From JASTVH01 sp042862465 (GTDB lineage Bacteria > Pseudomonadota > Gammaproteobacteria > Pseudomonadales > Oleiphilaceae), in NCBI GenBank assembly GCA_042862465.1, contig JASTVH010000004.1, positions 402,863-466,862 on the forward strand: 64,000 bases of DNA, read 5' to 3'. A program made the translations under genes and the position numbers. Positions 17,304-25,780 of this stretch are shown here, piece after piece. The notes under the pieces were generated by a model. That model saw only the letters and a program-made list of their open reading frames with translations, did no database searches and was not told the DNA's origin. Numbering within the stretch: position 1 is the stretch's first letter; every line of letters begins with the position of its first letter.

Positions 17304-18371
17304 ATGCCCAATCAGCAGGCTGTTACCGGCCAACCAGAGTCCGTTAAAGGATCAATGCCCTTGCCGGAGCACAGCGAAGGCCTTCGGGTCGGGCGGGACT
17401 TGCTGGCCGCCACTCTGCCGTTCGCCCAGGAATTCCGCTGGCGAAGCTGGTGGTACGTCATCTCAACCTTCACATTGCTCATTCTGGCCTTGACCGCGGC
17501 CGGTGTGGCCCCCTGGTGGCCAGTGCGGCTGGCCTTTTCCGTTCTGGGCGGTTTGCTGATCGTCCGCAGCTTCATCACCTTTCACGACTATATGCATGGG
17601 GCGATCCTGAAGGATTCCCGCCCGGCCTGGTTGCTCTTTCATTTCTATGGCCTGCTGACGCTCACCCCCGCGCGCTCCTGGAAAAAGAGTCACAATTACC
17701 ATCACGGTCACGTGGGTAAAGTCAGCGCAGCCAGCGTCGGGGCCTTTCCCGTGATCACCACCGAGATGTGGCGGGACGCCTCCAGGCTGGAGCGTTTCCA
17801 GTACCGGGCCAAGCGCCACCCCCTGCTGGTTCTGGGCGGCTATATCACCGTGTTCGCGATCAGCATCTGCATCTTGCCGCTGGTGCGAAAGCCTTCCGAG
17901 CACCTGGATTCGGCGCTCGCCTTGGTCGTTCATTTCAGCTTGATCGCAGCGTTGTGGGTTTTTGCCGGCGCCGCGACGGCGTTCTATGTGGTGATTCTCC
18001 CGATGACCATCGCCGGCGCGCTCGGTTCCTACCTGTTCTTTGCCCAGCACAGCTTCAAGCGCATGCATATCGTGACGCCCGAGGCCTGGACCTTTTACCG
18101 GGCGGCGCTGGAATCCTCCAGCTACATGAAGCTCAATAGGGCGATGCAGTGGTTCTCCGGTAACATCGGTTATCACCACATTCACCACCTCAATGTGCGC
18201 ATCCCGTTCTACCGCCTTCCCGAAGCGATGGCCGCCATTCCCGAACTCCAGGCGCCGGTCACGACCTCGCTGGCGCCCCGAGATATCGTCGACTGTTTCC
18301 GCGCCAGTCTGTGGAGTGAATCCCGGCAGCGAATGGTCTCCTATCGGGAAGCGCGGAGCAGTCGACCATAG
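17304..18371 (+). CDS. Membrane fatty-acid desaturase
   Basis: I choose the ATG at 17304 because AAGGAG lies six bases upstream; an earlier ATG at 17277 lacks this. The product has 355 residues with several membrane spans (for example TFTLLILALTAAGVAPWW). It has the three histidine boxes of membrane di-iron desaturases: HDYMHG, HNYHHGH and HHIHH. The reaction would be O2-dependent insertion of a double bond into an acyl chain, adjusting membrane fluidity. Regioselectivity cannot be read from the sequence. It is divergent from the enzyme I gene across a 259-bp intergenic region. Confidence 0.88.
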   Translation: MPNQQAVTGQPESVKGSMPLPEHSEGLRVGRDLLAATLPFAQEFRWRSWWYVISTFTLLILALTAAGVAPWWPVRLAFSVLGGLLIVRSFITFHDYMHGAILKDSRPAWLLFHFYGLLTLTPARSWKKSHNYHHGHVGKVSAASVGAFPVITTEMWRDASRLERFQYRAKRHPLLVLGGYITVFAISICILPLVRKPSEHLDSALALVVHFSLIAALWVFAGAATAFYVVILPMTIAGALGSYLFFAQHSFKRMHIVTPEAWTFYRAALESSSYMKLNRAMQWFSGNIGYHHIHHLNVRIPFYRLPEAMAAIPELQAPVTTSLAPRDIVDCFRASLWSESRQRMVSYREARSSRP

Positions 18372-18415
18372 TCCCCAAGTGGACCCCCAAAGCCTCACCC
18401 AATGCGCTCTTTGGT

Positions 18416-18440
18416 ACGGGCGGTAAAAACAGCCGCCCGT
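18416..18440 (+). terminator. Hairpin after the desaturase gene
   Basis: ACGGGCGG and CCGCCCGT form an eight-base-pair stem around an A-rich loop, 45 bp after the desaturase stop. There is no T-run, so it may only attenuate or stabilise the transcript. Confidence 0.5.
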
Positions 18441-18561
18441 CACCCCGCCCATCTATGTACGTCATCGCACAGACCGGCCTTGCGGGGCACGCTAACGTAC
18501 AGCTGTAACCAAAAGGGCAGGAATTCAGGACCCTGCTCTTACGCAAGAATGGAGTTATATC

Positions 18562-19074
18562 ATGAAGATTCAAAACTATCTGGTTTGCGCCTGCCTAGCG
18601 CTCACCCCGATGACCGCCCTGGCCCAGCCGAAAGCCGGCGACGGCCTTTTCACAATCTCCGGCGCAGGTTCCAGTGACAAGGACTTTGACAGCGGTTCCC
18701 TTGGGCTGAGCTTTGACCTGGGCAAGTTCATGTCGCAGGAAGTGGCGTTTGGTATTCGCCAGAGCGTGAACTTTGCCGATAGTGGCGACGACTCCAGCTG
18801 GAATGGCGCGACCCGCGGCTTCGCCGACTACCACTTTGACCTGGATGCTTTACGGCCCTTTGTGGGCGCGAGCCTGGGTGGTATTTACGGCGATGATGTC
18901 GACGAGACGTTCTTTGCCGGTCCGGAGCTGGGCGCCAAGTATTACGTGAAGCCGGAAACCTATATCACGCTGCAGGGCGAATATCAGTTCTTCTTCGACA
19001 GTGCCAGCGATGCGGACGACAATTTCGACGATGGCGCATTTGTCTATAGCGTCGGTATCGGCTTCAACTTCTAA
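18562..19074 (+). CDS. Small outer-membrane beta-barrel-like protein
   Basis: The protein has 170 residues with a clear signal peptide cut near ALAQ-P (residues 21-23). The mature part alternates polar and aromatic residues (SLGLSFDLGKFM, YITLQGEYQFFF) in the manner of an eight-stranded barrel and ends in GIGFNF, a C-terminal Phe as recognised by the Bam machinery. It is acidic and Gly/Asp-rich. It resembles small OMPs of the OmpA-beta-barrel type. No function is assigned. Confidence 0.75.
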   Translation: MKIQNYLVCACLALTPMTALAQPKAGDGLFTISGAGSSDKDFDSGSLGLSFDLGKFMSQEVAFGIRQSVNFADSGDDSSWNGATRGFADYHFDLDALRPFVGASLGGIYGDDVDETFFAGPELGAKYYVKPETYITLQGEYQFFFDSASDADDNFDDGAFVYSVGIGFNF

Positions 19075-19582
19075 GCCAGACTCGGCAGACGGGCTCCCAA
19101 ATAGTGGCGGCCAGTCTGCCTTGCTCCATCTCGGTATCCCGACAAACTCCTGACCGGCTCGCAATGTGATTTTCGGGGCCGCAGACCTCGGCTCACACGC
19201 TATGGGAGGCTGGCTACATGATCTTCAGATTTATTTTTTAGATGAATTCCAATTTGATTCGATGCGGGCAACCTGGGGCCAAAAGAGCGGCATTTTTGTT
19301 TCCACGCGCTCGCTTTCTGACGCCGGTTACTGTAGCGCTGGTGCCTCGCTAAGCCCCTTCATTTTGCTTGGCAAAAAGGTCCGCTTTGAAAACAGAGCGG
19401 CCAACCTATGGCAGACAATCTGCGGCCAGGTCATCACGATCATTTTTTGATTTTGTTTGCCAGGATGCTGATATTGTGGGGATTTCTAGGAGGAAAAACT
19501 AGGTTTAAATTTTTATCATAGTTTGGCCAAAGCGGACAAACTATGGTCCAAAGAACACACGCTACGAGGAAGAGAGAAGGGG
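19075..19582. other. AT-rich intergenic region with the right copy of the 25-bp inverted repeat
   Basis: No convincing gene lies here; an open frame at 19166-19450 has no ribosome-binding site or family resemblance. The region is AT-rich toward its right end and holds the 25-bp repeat at 19535-19559 and a nested inverted repeat (CATAGTTTG at 19518-19526 against CAAACTATG at 19538-19546). Confidence 0.55.
19535..19559 (-). repeat. 25-bp inverted repeat, right copy
   Basis: This is the reverse complement of 9775-9799 with two mismatches. It lies 24 bp from the 3' end of the tRNA gene, which is where islands commonly integrate, although the repeat is not part of the tRNA itself. Confidence 0.75.
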
Positions 19583-19659
19583 TGGTGGGCCCAGCTGGAC
19601 TCGAACCAGCGACCAATGGATTATGAGTCCACTGCTCTAACCAACTGAGCTATAGGCCC
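19583..19659 (-). tRNA. tRNA-Ile(CAT), lysidine-type isoleucine tRNA (could be labelled Met)
   Basis: The minus strand folds into a 77-nt tRNA with encoded CCA. The acceptor GGGCCTA pairs with TGGGCCC, the D arm is AGCTCAGTTGGTTAGAGC, the anticodon loop is CTCATAA and the T arm is GCTGGTTCGAGTCCAGC. The anticodon CAT alone is ambiguous. The variable-loop/T-arm sequence TTGGTCGCTGGTTC matches the E. coli ileX type rather than elongator or initiator Met tRNA, so C34 is probably converted to lysidine by TilS to read AUA. It follows rpoD in the same direction. Confidence 0.85.
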
Positions 19660-19703
19660 ACAGAAGATTTGGGATCCAGCGGCCAATCCGACAGGCTGCT
19701 GAA

Positions 19704-19766
19704 CGTCCAACGTCCAACGTCCAACGTCCAACGTCCAACGTCCAACGTCCAACGTCCAACGTCCAA
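19704..19766. repeat. Nine tandem copies of heptamer CGTCCAA
   Basis: Nine perfect seven-base units are followed by a partial one. They lie just upstream of the tRNA gene and downstream of the rpoD terminator. There are no spacers, so this is not a CRISPR. Such perfect short repeats often vary in copy number by slippage. Confidence 0.95.
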
Positions 19767-19774
19767 CGCTAGAG

Positions 19775-19822
19775 CCCAAAACCAAAGCGGGCGCCATTAT
19801 ACCCACAGAGGGAGGCGCCCGC
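19775..19822 (-). terminator. rpoD intrinsic terminator, overlapping a TATAAT box before the tRNA
   Basis: On the minus strand GCGGGCGCC (19822-19814) pairs with GGCGCCCGC (19795-19787) and is followed by TTTGGTTTT. The loop contains GGGTATAATGG, a perfect -10 hexamer that could start the downstream tRNA transcript, so termination and initiation signals seem to share this segment. The -35 match is poor. Confidence 0.65.
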
Positions 19823-19843
19823 CAGGTGTTTGGCCGGTGGTGC

Positions 19844-21679
19844 TTACTGCTCGTCGAGGAACCCGCGCAGGTGATCGGAGCGGCTCGGGTGGCGCAGTTT
19901 GCGCAGGGCCTTGGCTTCGATCTGACGGATCCGCTCCCGGGTCACGTCGAACTGCTTGCCGACTTCTTCCAGGGTGTGGTCCGTGTTCATCTCGATACCG
20001 AAGCGCATCCGCAGCACCTTCGCCTCGCGGCCGGTGAGGCCGGCCAGGACGTTCTTGGTGGCTTCGCGCAGGCCTTCGGCGGTGGCGGTTTCCACCGGGG
20101 AGAGGGCCAGGATGTCCTCGATGAAATCTCCCAGGTGCGAGTCTTCGTCGTCGCCGATGGGGGTTTCCATGGAGATCGGCTCCTTGGCGATCTTCAGGAC
20201 CTTGCGGACCTTGTCTTCCGGCAGGTCCATGCGCTCGCCCAGCTCTTCCGGGGTCGGCTCGCGCCCCATTTCCTGCAGCATCTGGCGGGAAATGCGGTTG
20301 AGCTTGTTGATGGTCTCGATCATGTGCACCGGGATCCGGATGGTGCGAGCCTGGTCCGCGATGGAGCGGGTGATGGCCTGCCGGATCCACCAGGTGGCGT
20401 AGGTGGAGAACTTGTAGCCACGACGGTATTCGAACTTGTCCACCGCCTTCATCAGGCCGATGTTGCCCTCCTGAATCAGGTCCAGGAACTGCAGCCCGCG
20501 GTTGGTGTACTTCTTGGCGATGGAGATCACCAGACGCAGGTTGGCTTCCACCATCTCTTTCTTGGCCCGACGCGCCTTGGCCTCGCCGATGGAAACGCGG
20601 CGGTTGATCTCCTTGAGTTCCGGCACCTTGAGGTTGATCTGCTCTTCGATCAGGGCGATGCGCTTTTGCAGGCGCACGATGTCGTCAGCATGCTCGGCGA
20701 TGCAGCTGGCATAGGCGGCCTTGCTCTTGGCAACCTGCTTGGTCCAGTCCAGATCGTTCTCGTTGCCCGGGAACTGCTTGATGAAATCCTTGCGCGGCAT
20801 GCGGCATTCGCGCACGCAGATGTTCATGATGGAGCGCTCGTGCTGGCGGATCTGCTCGTTGGTGGAGCGGATCAGTTTGACCAGTTCCTCGAAATGACGG
20901 TTGGCCAGCTTGAACGGTGCGAACACCTCGCCCAGCTCGTCCAGCGCCTGTTGCGCTTCCTTGCTGTTGCGGCCGTGCTGGTCAATGGCGCCCATGGAAA
21001 CGGCCAGCTTTTCACGCAGCAACTCGAACCGCAGGCGGGTCTCTTCGGGATCCGGGCCGCTCTCGTTTTCGTCGCTATCGTCCTCGTCATCCTCGGAGTC
21101 GGAGGCTTTTTCTTCGCTGGTCTCGCTCTTGTTCTCGGCGGATTCGCTGAGCGGTTCAACGCCTTCCGGGTCGAGGAAACCGGTAACGATATCGGAGATA
21201 CGGCCTTCGTTCTCGATCACGGTGTCGTATCCGTTGATCACGGTGGCCACTGCGCCGGGATAATGGGCCAGGGCGGCCATGACGTCACGGATGCCTTCTT
21301 CGATCCGCTTGGCAATCTGGATTTCGCCCTCACGGGTCAACAGTTCCACCGTGCCCATTTCACGCATATACATGCGTACCGGATCGGTGGTGCGGCCGGC
21401 GTCGGTTTCCACCGCGGCCAGGGCCGCAGCGGCCTCGGCGGCAGCGGCTTCGTCCGCCGCGGAATCGCCGTCGGTCATCAACAGGGTATCTTCATCCGGT
21501 GCTTCTTCGGTAACCTGGATACCCATGTCGTTGATCATGCGGATGATATCTTCAACCTGATCGGGATCGGCGATATCTTCCGGCAGATGATCGTTGACTT
21601 CGGCGTAGGTCAAAAAACCTTGCTCTTTACCGCGAGCGATGAGATCTTTTAACCGGGACTTCTGAGAGTTGCCTGACAT
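19844..21679 (-). CDS. rpoD: RNA polymerase primary sigma factor (sigma-70)
   Basis: The 611-residue housekeeping sigma factor directs RNA polymerase to -35/-10 promoters. The ATG at 21679 (MSGNSQKSRLKDL) is preferred over a GTG two codons earlier; AGGG lies upstream. Region 1.1 is at the N-terminus and an acidic, Ala-rich linker follows. Region 1.2 starts at DPVRMYMREMG, the acidic non-conserved region contains SEDDEDDSDENESG, region 2 has the -10 recognition helix FSTYATWWIRQAITRSI and region 4 ends RERIRQIEAKALRKLRHP. Gene order rpsU-yqeY-dnaG-rpoD is the macromolecular synthesis cluster. Confidence 0.98.
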   Translation of the reverse strand: MSGNSQKSRLKDLIARGKEQGFLTYAEVNDHLPEDIADPDQVEDIIRMINDMGIQVTEEAPDEDTLLMTDGDSAADEAAAAEAAAALAAVETDAGRTTDPVRMYMREMGTVELLTREGEIQIAKRIEEGIRDVMAALAHYPGAVATVINGYDTVIENEGRISDIVTGFLDPEGVEPLSESAENKSETSEEKASDSEDDEDDSDENESGPDPEETRLRFELLREKLAVSMGAIDQHGRNSKEAQQALDELGEVFAPFKLANRHFEELVKLIRSTNEQIRQHERSIMNICVRECRMPRKDFIKQFPGNENDLDWTKQVAKSKAAYASCIAEHADDIVRLQKRIALIEEQINLKVPELKEINRRVSIGEAKARRAKKEMVEANLRLVISIAKKYTNRGLQFLDLIQEGNIGLMKAVDKFEYRRGYKFSTYATWWIRQAITRSIADQARTIRIPVHMIETINKLNRISRQMLQEMGREPTPEELGERMDLPEDKVRKVLKIAKEPISMETPIGDDEDSHLGDFIEDILALSPVETATAEGLREATKNVLAGLTGREAKVLRMRFGIEMNTDHTLEEVGKQFDVTRERIRQIEAKALRKLRHPSRSDHLRGFLDEQ

Positions 21680-21868
21680 AGTCACCCTATGGACTCGGTA
21701 GTGAAAAGCTGGAAAGGTAAACGAGTATTATAGCCTGCTGTACATCTTGTCGCCACCGGATGGTTAGGTGGAGGCGATGCAGGGCAATTGCAACCCCTGC
21801 TTTAAAATCTTGTGGTTAAGACCACTGGATTGGCGGAAAGATCCCTTGAATTTCAAGCTTCGGCGAGC

Positions 21869-23551
21869 CTACTGATCGTCGGCGGGCTGCTGGCTCTCCA
21901 TGGGCGCGCGTATCTGCTGGATACGCTGGCGTTTCTGGCGCAGCTGGTCCACCACCTCCTCGGCGGAGGTCACGGTGCCTTCCTCCCCCAGCCACAATTC
22001 CTGGTTATCAAAAAGCTTGTAAAACTTGCTGCGCTCACCCGGTGAGGTTGCCAGGCGCAGAAAGACGTCGTCCCGCCGTTTCAGACCGTTCTCCGCAATC
22101 CAGCTGGCAAAGGCCGTGCTGGCGGGGAACTGGGCTTCCTGCTCCAAAAGATTCAGCCAGTCCGAGGCCAGGTAGGGCCGATAGAGCAGCGCTGCACAGA
22201 CGGTCTTGTCACCACCCTGGGGTGAGGGGAGCGCGGTGTCGTGCATGACCTCTGCACCTTTCTTGCCGAACCCCGGCCGCTTGTTACGTCCACCCTGGAA
22301 AGGCCCCCGCTGGAGACGCCAGAGCTGATAGTCCAGCGCCTTCTTGAGGGTGGACTCCGGCATCTTCTGCAGCAGCGGTTTGATGCGGGCACTCAGTTCG
22401 CCGCGGTCTTCCGGCAGTTCCAGATCCAGGCCTTCGCTCTTGCGGTTGAAGAGGAAGCTGGACAGCGGAACAGCCTGATCGATGCGCTGCTGGAAAGCGG
22501 CCTGGCCTTCCTTGCGCACCAGGGAATCAGGGTCCTCGCCCTCGGGCAGCATCAGGAATTGCAGATGGATGCCGTCCACGGCCAGTTCCAGGGCGTTTTC
22601 CATCGCCTTGTCTGCGGCCCGGTAGCCGGCGGCGTCGCCGTCAAAGCAGAACACCAGATGGCGGGCGTGGCGCAGCAGGGCGCTGATGCTGTCGGTGTTG
22701 GTGGCGGTCCCCATGCAGGCGACGGCATAGCCAATGCCGTTCTGGGCCAGGGCAATGACGTCCATGTAGCCTTCCACCACCAGCAGCTTGTCGAGCTGAC
22801 GCAGACGCTGCATGGCTTCATACAGGCCATAGATCGTGCGGCTCTTGTGGAAGACATCCGATTCCGGCGAGTTGATGTACTTGGCCTTGTCGTCCCCCAG
22901 GGTGCGCCCGCCAAAGGCCACGGTTCGCCCGCGGGTGTTGCGGATGGGGAACATCACCCGGTTGCGGAACAGGTCCCGGGGCCGGCCGTAGCGGTCGGAG
23001 ACGGTCCGGGTTTCGATCAGGGCCTTGAGGGTGGGGCGGTCGACCGCCTGGGCGAGGGCGTCCCCCTGTGGCGGCGCGAAACCCAGCTGGTATTCCTGTT
23101 GGATGTCTGGTGTCAGCCCGCGGTTCTTCAAGTAATCCCGGGCATAGGCTGCGGCGGGATGCTCCTGCAGTGATCGCTGGTAAAAGCGGTTGGCGGTATC
23201 CAGGGCGTCACTCAGGGTGCGGGCCTGCTGGATCTCTTCCCGCGCCTGCTTGTCGTAGGGCACCTCCATGCCCAGCTGCCCGGCCAGCACTTCCACCGCC
23301 TCGGTGAAAGCCAGATGGTCGAACTCGCGCACAAAGCTGATGGCATCGCCGTTGGCGCCGCAGCCGAAGCAGTGATAGAAGCCTTTGTCCGGCCGCACAT
23401 GGAAGGAGGGCGTGCGCTCGTCGTGGAAGGGGCAGCAGGCCCAGAAGCTGCCGCCCTTCTTCTTGAGTTCGATGCGCCGGCGAACCACCTCCACCAGGTC
23501 GGTCCGCTCCAGCAGATTGTCGATAAAGCTTTGCGGAATCAATCCGCTCAT
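21869..23551 (-). CDS. dnaG: DNA primase
   Basis: This 560-residue enzyme makes RNA primers for the replisome. The start at 23551 (MSGLIPQSFIDNLLERTDL) gives the standard N-terminus; the open frame upstream adds eleven unlikely residues. The N-terminal zinc finger has CPFH...CFGCGANG, the TOPRIM core carries VVEGYMDVIAL and FDGDAAGYRA, and the C-terminal part binds DnaB helicase. It is slightly short of the E. coli protein (581), the difference lying in the linker and C-terminal region. It sits between yqeY and rpoD. Confidence 0.97.
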   Translation of the reverse strand: MSGLIPQSFIDNLLERTDLVEVVRRRIELKKKGGSFWACCPFHDERTPSFHVRPDKGFYHCFGCGANGDAISFVREFDHLAFTEAVEVLAGQLGMEVPYDKQAREEIQQARTLSDALDTANRFYQRSLQEHPAAAYARDYLKNRGLTPDIQQEYQLGFAPPQGDALAQAVDRPTLKALIETRTVSDRYGRPRDLFRNRVMFPIRNTRGRTVAFGGRTLGDDKAKYINSPESDVFHKSRTIYGLYEAMQRLRQLDKLLVVEGYMDVIALAQNGIGYAVACMGTATNTDSISALLRHARHLVFCFDGDAAGYRAADKAMENALELAVDGIHLQFLMLPEGEDPDSLVRKEGQAAFQQRIDQAVPLSSFLFNRKSEGLDLELPEDRGELSARIKPLLQKMPESTLKKALDYQLWRLQRGPFQGGRNKRPGFGKKGAEVMHDTALPSPQGGDKTVCAALLYRPYLASDWLNLLEQEAQFPASTAFASWIAENGLKRRDDVFLRLATSPGERSKFYKLFDNQELWLGEEGTVTSAEEVVDQLRQKRQRIQQIRAPMESQQPADDQ

Positions 23552-23629
23552 GGAGGCTGCCTGCTTAGGGTGGTTGGAGCACAAATTGCTACGGAACGCC
23601 CCTTCAAGGCGTTCCGGACAAAGAACAGT

Positions 23630-24082
23630 TTAGCTCAGTGCGGCGCGGACTTTCTTGCTGACGGCGCCCATATCGGCGCGACCCTGCAATTGCGGTTTGA
23701 GCAGGCCCATGACCTTGCCCATGTCCTGCATGCCGTTGGCGTCGGACTTGCTGATGGCATCGCGGACGAGGCCGTCGATTTCGTCTTCGGTCAGGGCCGC
23801 CGGCAGGAATTCCTCAATGATGACCATCTCGGCCTTCTCGCGGTCCGCCAGATCGTCGCGGCCGGCGTCTTCGTACTGAGCGGTGGCATCGCGGCGCTGC
23901 TTGAGCATCTTGTCCAGCACGGCCAGCACTTCGCTGTCGTCCAATTCGCGGCGCTCGTCGATTTCGATCTGTTTAATGGCGGCCTGCATCATGCGGATGG
24001 TACCGAGGCGGTCCTTGTCCTTGTTCCGCATGGCCGTTTTCATGGCGTCGGTGATGCTTGCTTTCAGAGTCTGTTCAGCCAT
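23630..24082 (-). CDS. yqeY: GatB/YqeY domain protein
   Basis: The 150-residue helical protein matches the YqeY family, which is related to the tRNA-binding tail of the GatB amidotransferase subunit. Characteristic stretches are ITDAMKTAMRNKDKDRLGTIR and the C-terminal GKVMGLLKPQLQGRADMGAVS. Its role is not established; a link to tRNA or translation is suggested by homology and by its position between rpsU and dnaG. Confidence 0.92.
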   Translation of the reverse strand: MAEQTLKASITDAMKTAMRNKDKDRLGTIRMMQAAIKQIEIDERRELDDSEVLAVLDKMLKQRRDATAQYEDAGRDDLADREKAEMVIIEEFLPAALTEDEIDGLVRDAISKSDANGMQDMGKVMGLLKPQLQGRADMGAVSKKVRAALS

Positions 24083-24216
24083 TTCCGTAGCCCTCAGTGC
24101 GTATCGAATCGGGTGTTCGAGTGTACTGTCTCACCGCTGGCGGCGCCATCCGCGAGACTCCTTACGGGCGGATAATCGGCACGATGGGTGAAACTGACCA
24201 CTCGCCACAAACAATA

Positions 24217-24238
24217 ACGCCCACCAAAGGGTGGGCGT
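24217..24238 (-). terminator. Intrinsic terminator after rpsU
   Basis: On the minus strand ACGCCCACC and GGTGGGCGT form a strong stem with a short loop, followed by TATTGTTTG. It sits between rpsU and yqeY, so rpsU can be expressed in excess over the downstream genes. Confidence 0.75.
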
Positions 24239-24300
24239 CAAATAGCATCGACCCGTCATTCTCCACCAGGTGGAGGACGGGTTTTCAGCGCTGTACCGAC

Positions 24301-24516
24301 TTAGTACAGACGCTCGAAGCGCTTCTGTTCGCGTTGGAGCTTCTTGAGATGGCGCTTGACGGCTGCCGCAGCTTTACGCTTGCGGACTGCAGTCGGCTTC
24401 TCATAGCTTTCGCGACGACGCACTTCTGAAAGGATGCCCGCCTTTTCACACGAACGCTTGAAGCGACGCAGAGCTACGTCAAACGGCTCATTCTCTCTCA
24501 CTTTTACAGAAGGCAT
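24301..24516 (-). CDS. rpsU: 30S ribosomal protein S21
   Basis: This 71-residue, strongly basic protein begins PSVKVRENEPFDVALRRFKR and ends KKLQREQKRFERLY, the standard S21 sequence. It binds near the 3' end of 16S rRNA and aids initiation. It is first in the macromolecular synthesis cluster and has its own promoter and terminator. Confidence 0.98.
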   Translation of the reverse strand: MPSVKVRENEPFDVALRRFKRSCEKAGILSEVRRRESYEKPTAVRKRKAAAAVKRHLKKLQREQKRFERLY

Positions 24517-24599
24517 TCGAAAATCACCACCTTAACGTTGGGTTTGCTTTTTAAAACGAATCGATTGTTTAAAACCTGTACGATTCTATAGGGTCGCGA

Positions 24600-24629
24600 A
24601 TTGTAGTCGTAATTTGCGTTCTTTGTAAA
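24600..24629 (-). promoter_or_regulatory. Sigma-70 promoter of rpsU
   Basis: On the minus strand TTTACA (24629-24624) and TACAAT (24605-24600) are spaced by 18 bp, about 84 bp before the rpsU start codon. Confidence 0.65.
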
Positions 24630-24706
24630 GCCCTGCCTGGGGGACTTCTTCAGGGGTTCCTTGTTAGAATGCGCGCAATTTCACGATTGATACGAGTGGG
24701 TAGCGA

Positions 24707-25768
24707 ATGCGGGTATTGGGAATTGAAACCTCCTGCGATGAAACCGGTGTGGCCGTCTTTGACGCCCAACAGGGGCTGCTGGCTCACGCCCTCTACAGCC
24801 AGGTGGGCATGCACGCCGATTACGGCGGCGTGGTCCCCGAACTGGCGTCCCGGGATCATGTGCGCAAGCTGTTACCGCTGATCGAGCAGACCCTGGACGA
24901 AGGCGGCCTGCGCCTGGAGGATCTGGACGCCATCACCTACACCGCCGGACCGGGCCTGATCGGGGCGCTGATGGTGGGCGGCTCGGTGGCTCACGCCCTC
25001 GCGCTGTCGCTGGATGTGCCGGTGCTGGGCATTCATCACATGGAAGGCCACTTGCTGGCGCCAATGCTGGAACCGGAGCCGCCCGAGTTTCCGTTTGTCG
25101 CGCTGCTGGTATCCGGTGGTCATACCCAGTTGGTGGATGTGCGCGGGATCGGTGATTACGCGCTGCTGGGGGAATCGGTGGACGACGCGGCCGGGGAAGC
25201 CTTCGACAAGACCGCCAAGATGCTCGGGCTGGACTACCCCGGCGGCCCGCAGGTCAGCGCTCTGGCCGAGAAGGGCCGGGACGACCGCTACCGTTTCCCG
25301 CGGCCGATGACGGACCGGCCCGGCCTGGATTTCAGCTTCAGTGGCCTGAAGACCTTCACCCTCAATACCGTCGAAGCGGCGAAAAAGGCCGGTGACTATG
25401 ACGACCAGGTGCGGGCCGATATTGCCCGGGCCTTTGAAGTGGCAGTCGCCGATACCCTGGCGATCAAGTGCCGTCGCGCCCTGCGGGAAACCGGTCGCAA
25501 CCGGCTGGTGATCGCCGGCGGGGTGAGCGCCAACAAGACGCTGCGGGCCCGGCTGAACCATACCGCCAAGAAGGAACGGGCCCGGGTGTTCTATGCCCGC
25601 CCGGAATTCTGTACCGACAACGGCGCCATGATTGCCTACGCCGGCTGCCAGCGCTTGCTGGCCGGGCAGCGGGACGGGGACCGGATTCTGGCCGTGCCGC
25701 GCTGGCCCCTGGATAGCCTGCCTTCGCTGCAAGCGGCCTGTGACAACGGCTTGTATTCCGGACGCTGA
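24707..25768 (+). CDS. tsaD: tRNA N6-adenosine threonylcarbamoyltransferase
   Basis: The 353-residue enzyme transfers the threonylcarbamoyl group to A37 of ANN-reading tRNAs (t6A) together with TsaB and TsaE. Diagnostic sequences are VLGIETSCDETGVAVFD at the N-terminus, the metal-binding HHMEGHLLAP, LLVSGGHTQLV, and late CTDNGAMIAYAG with the third metal ligand. The gene diverges from rpsU. It is slightly longer than the E. coli protein. Confidence 0.97.
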   Translation: MRVLGIETSCDETGVAVFDAQQGLLAHALYSQVGMHADYGGVVPELASRDHVRKLLPLIEQTLDEGGLRLEDLDAITYTAGPGLIGALMVGGSVAHALALSLDVPVLGIHHMEGHLLAPMLEPEPPEFPFVALLVSGGHTQLVDVRGIGDYALLGESVDDAAGEAFDKTAKMLGLDYPGGPQVSALAEKGRDDRYRFPRPMTDRPGLDFSFSGLKTFTLNTVEAAKKAGDYDDQVRADIARAFEVAVADTLAIKCRRALRETGRNRLVIAGGVSANKTLRARLNHTAKKERARVFYARPEFCTDNGAMIAYAGCQRLLAGQRDGDRILAVPRWPLDSLPSLQAACDNGLYSGR

Positions 25769-25780
25769 AACGGCACGCGG

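Noticed and set aside
19166..19450. 94-codon plus-strand frame
   Set aside because: No start signals, family or conservation cue.
19704..19766. Possible CRISPR array
   Set aside because: The seven-base repeats are contiguous with no spacers and there are no cas genes.
19826..21652. 608-codon plus-strand frame
   Set aside because: It is the complement of rpoD; the sigma factor is unmistakable.
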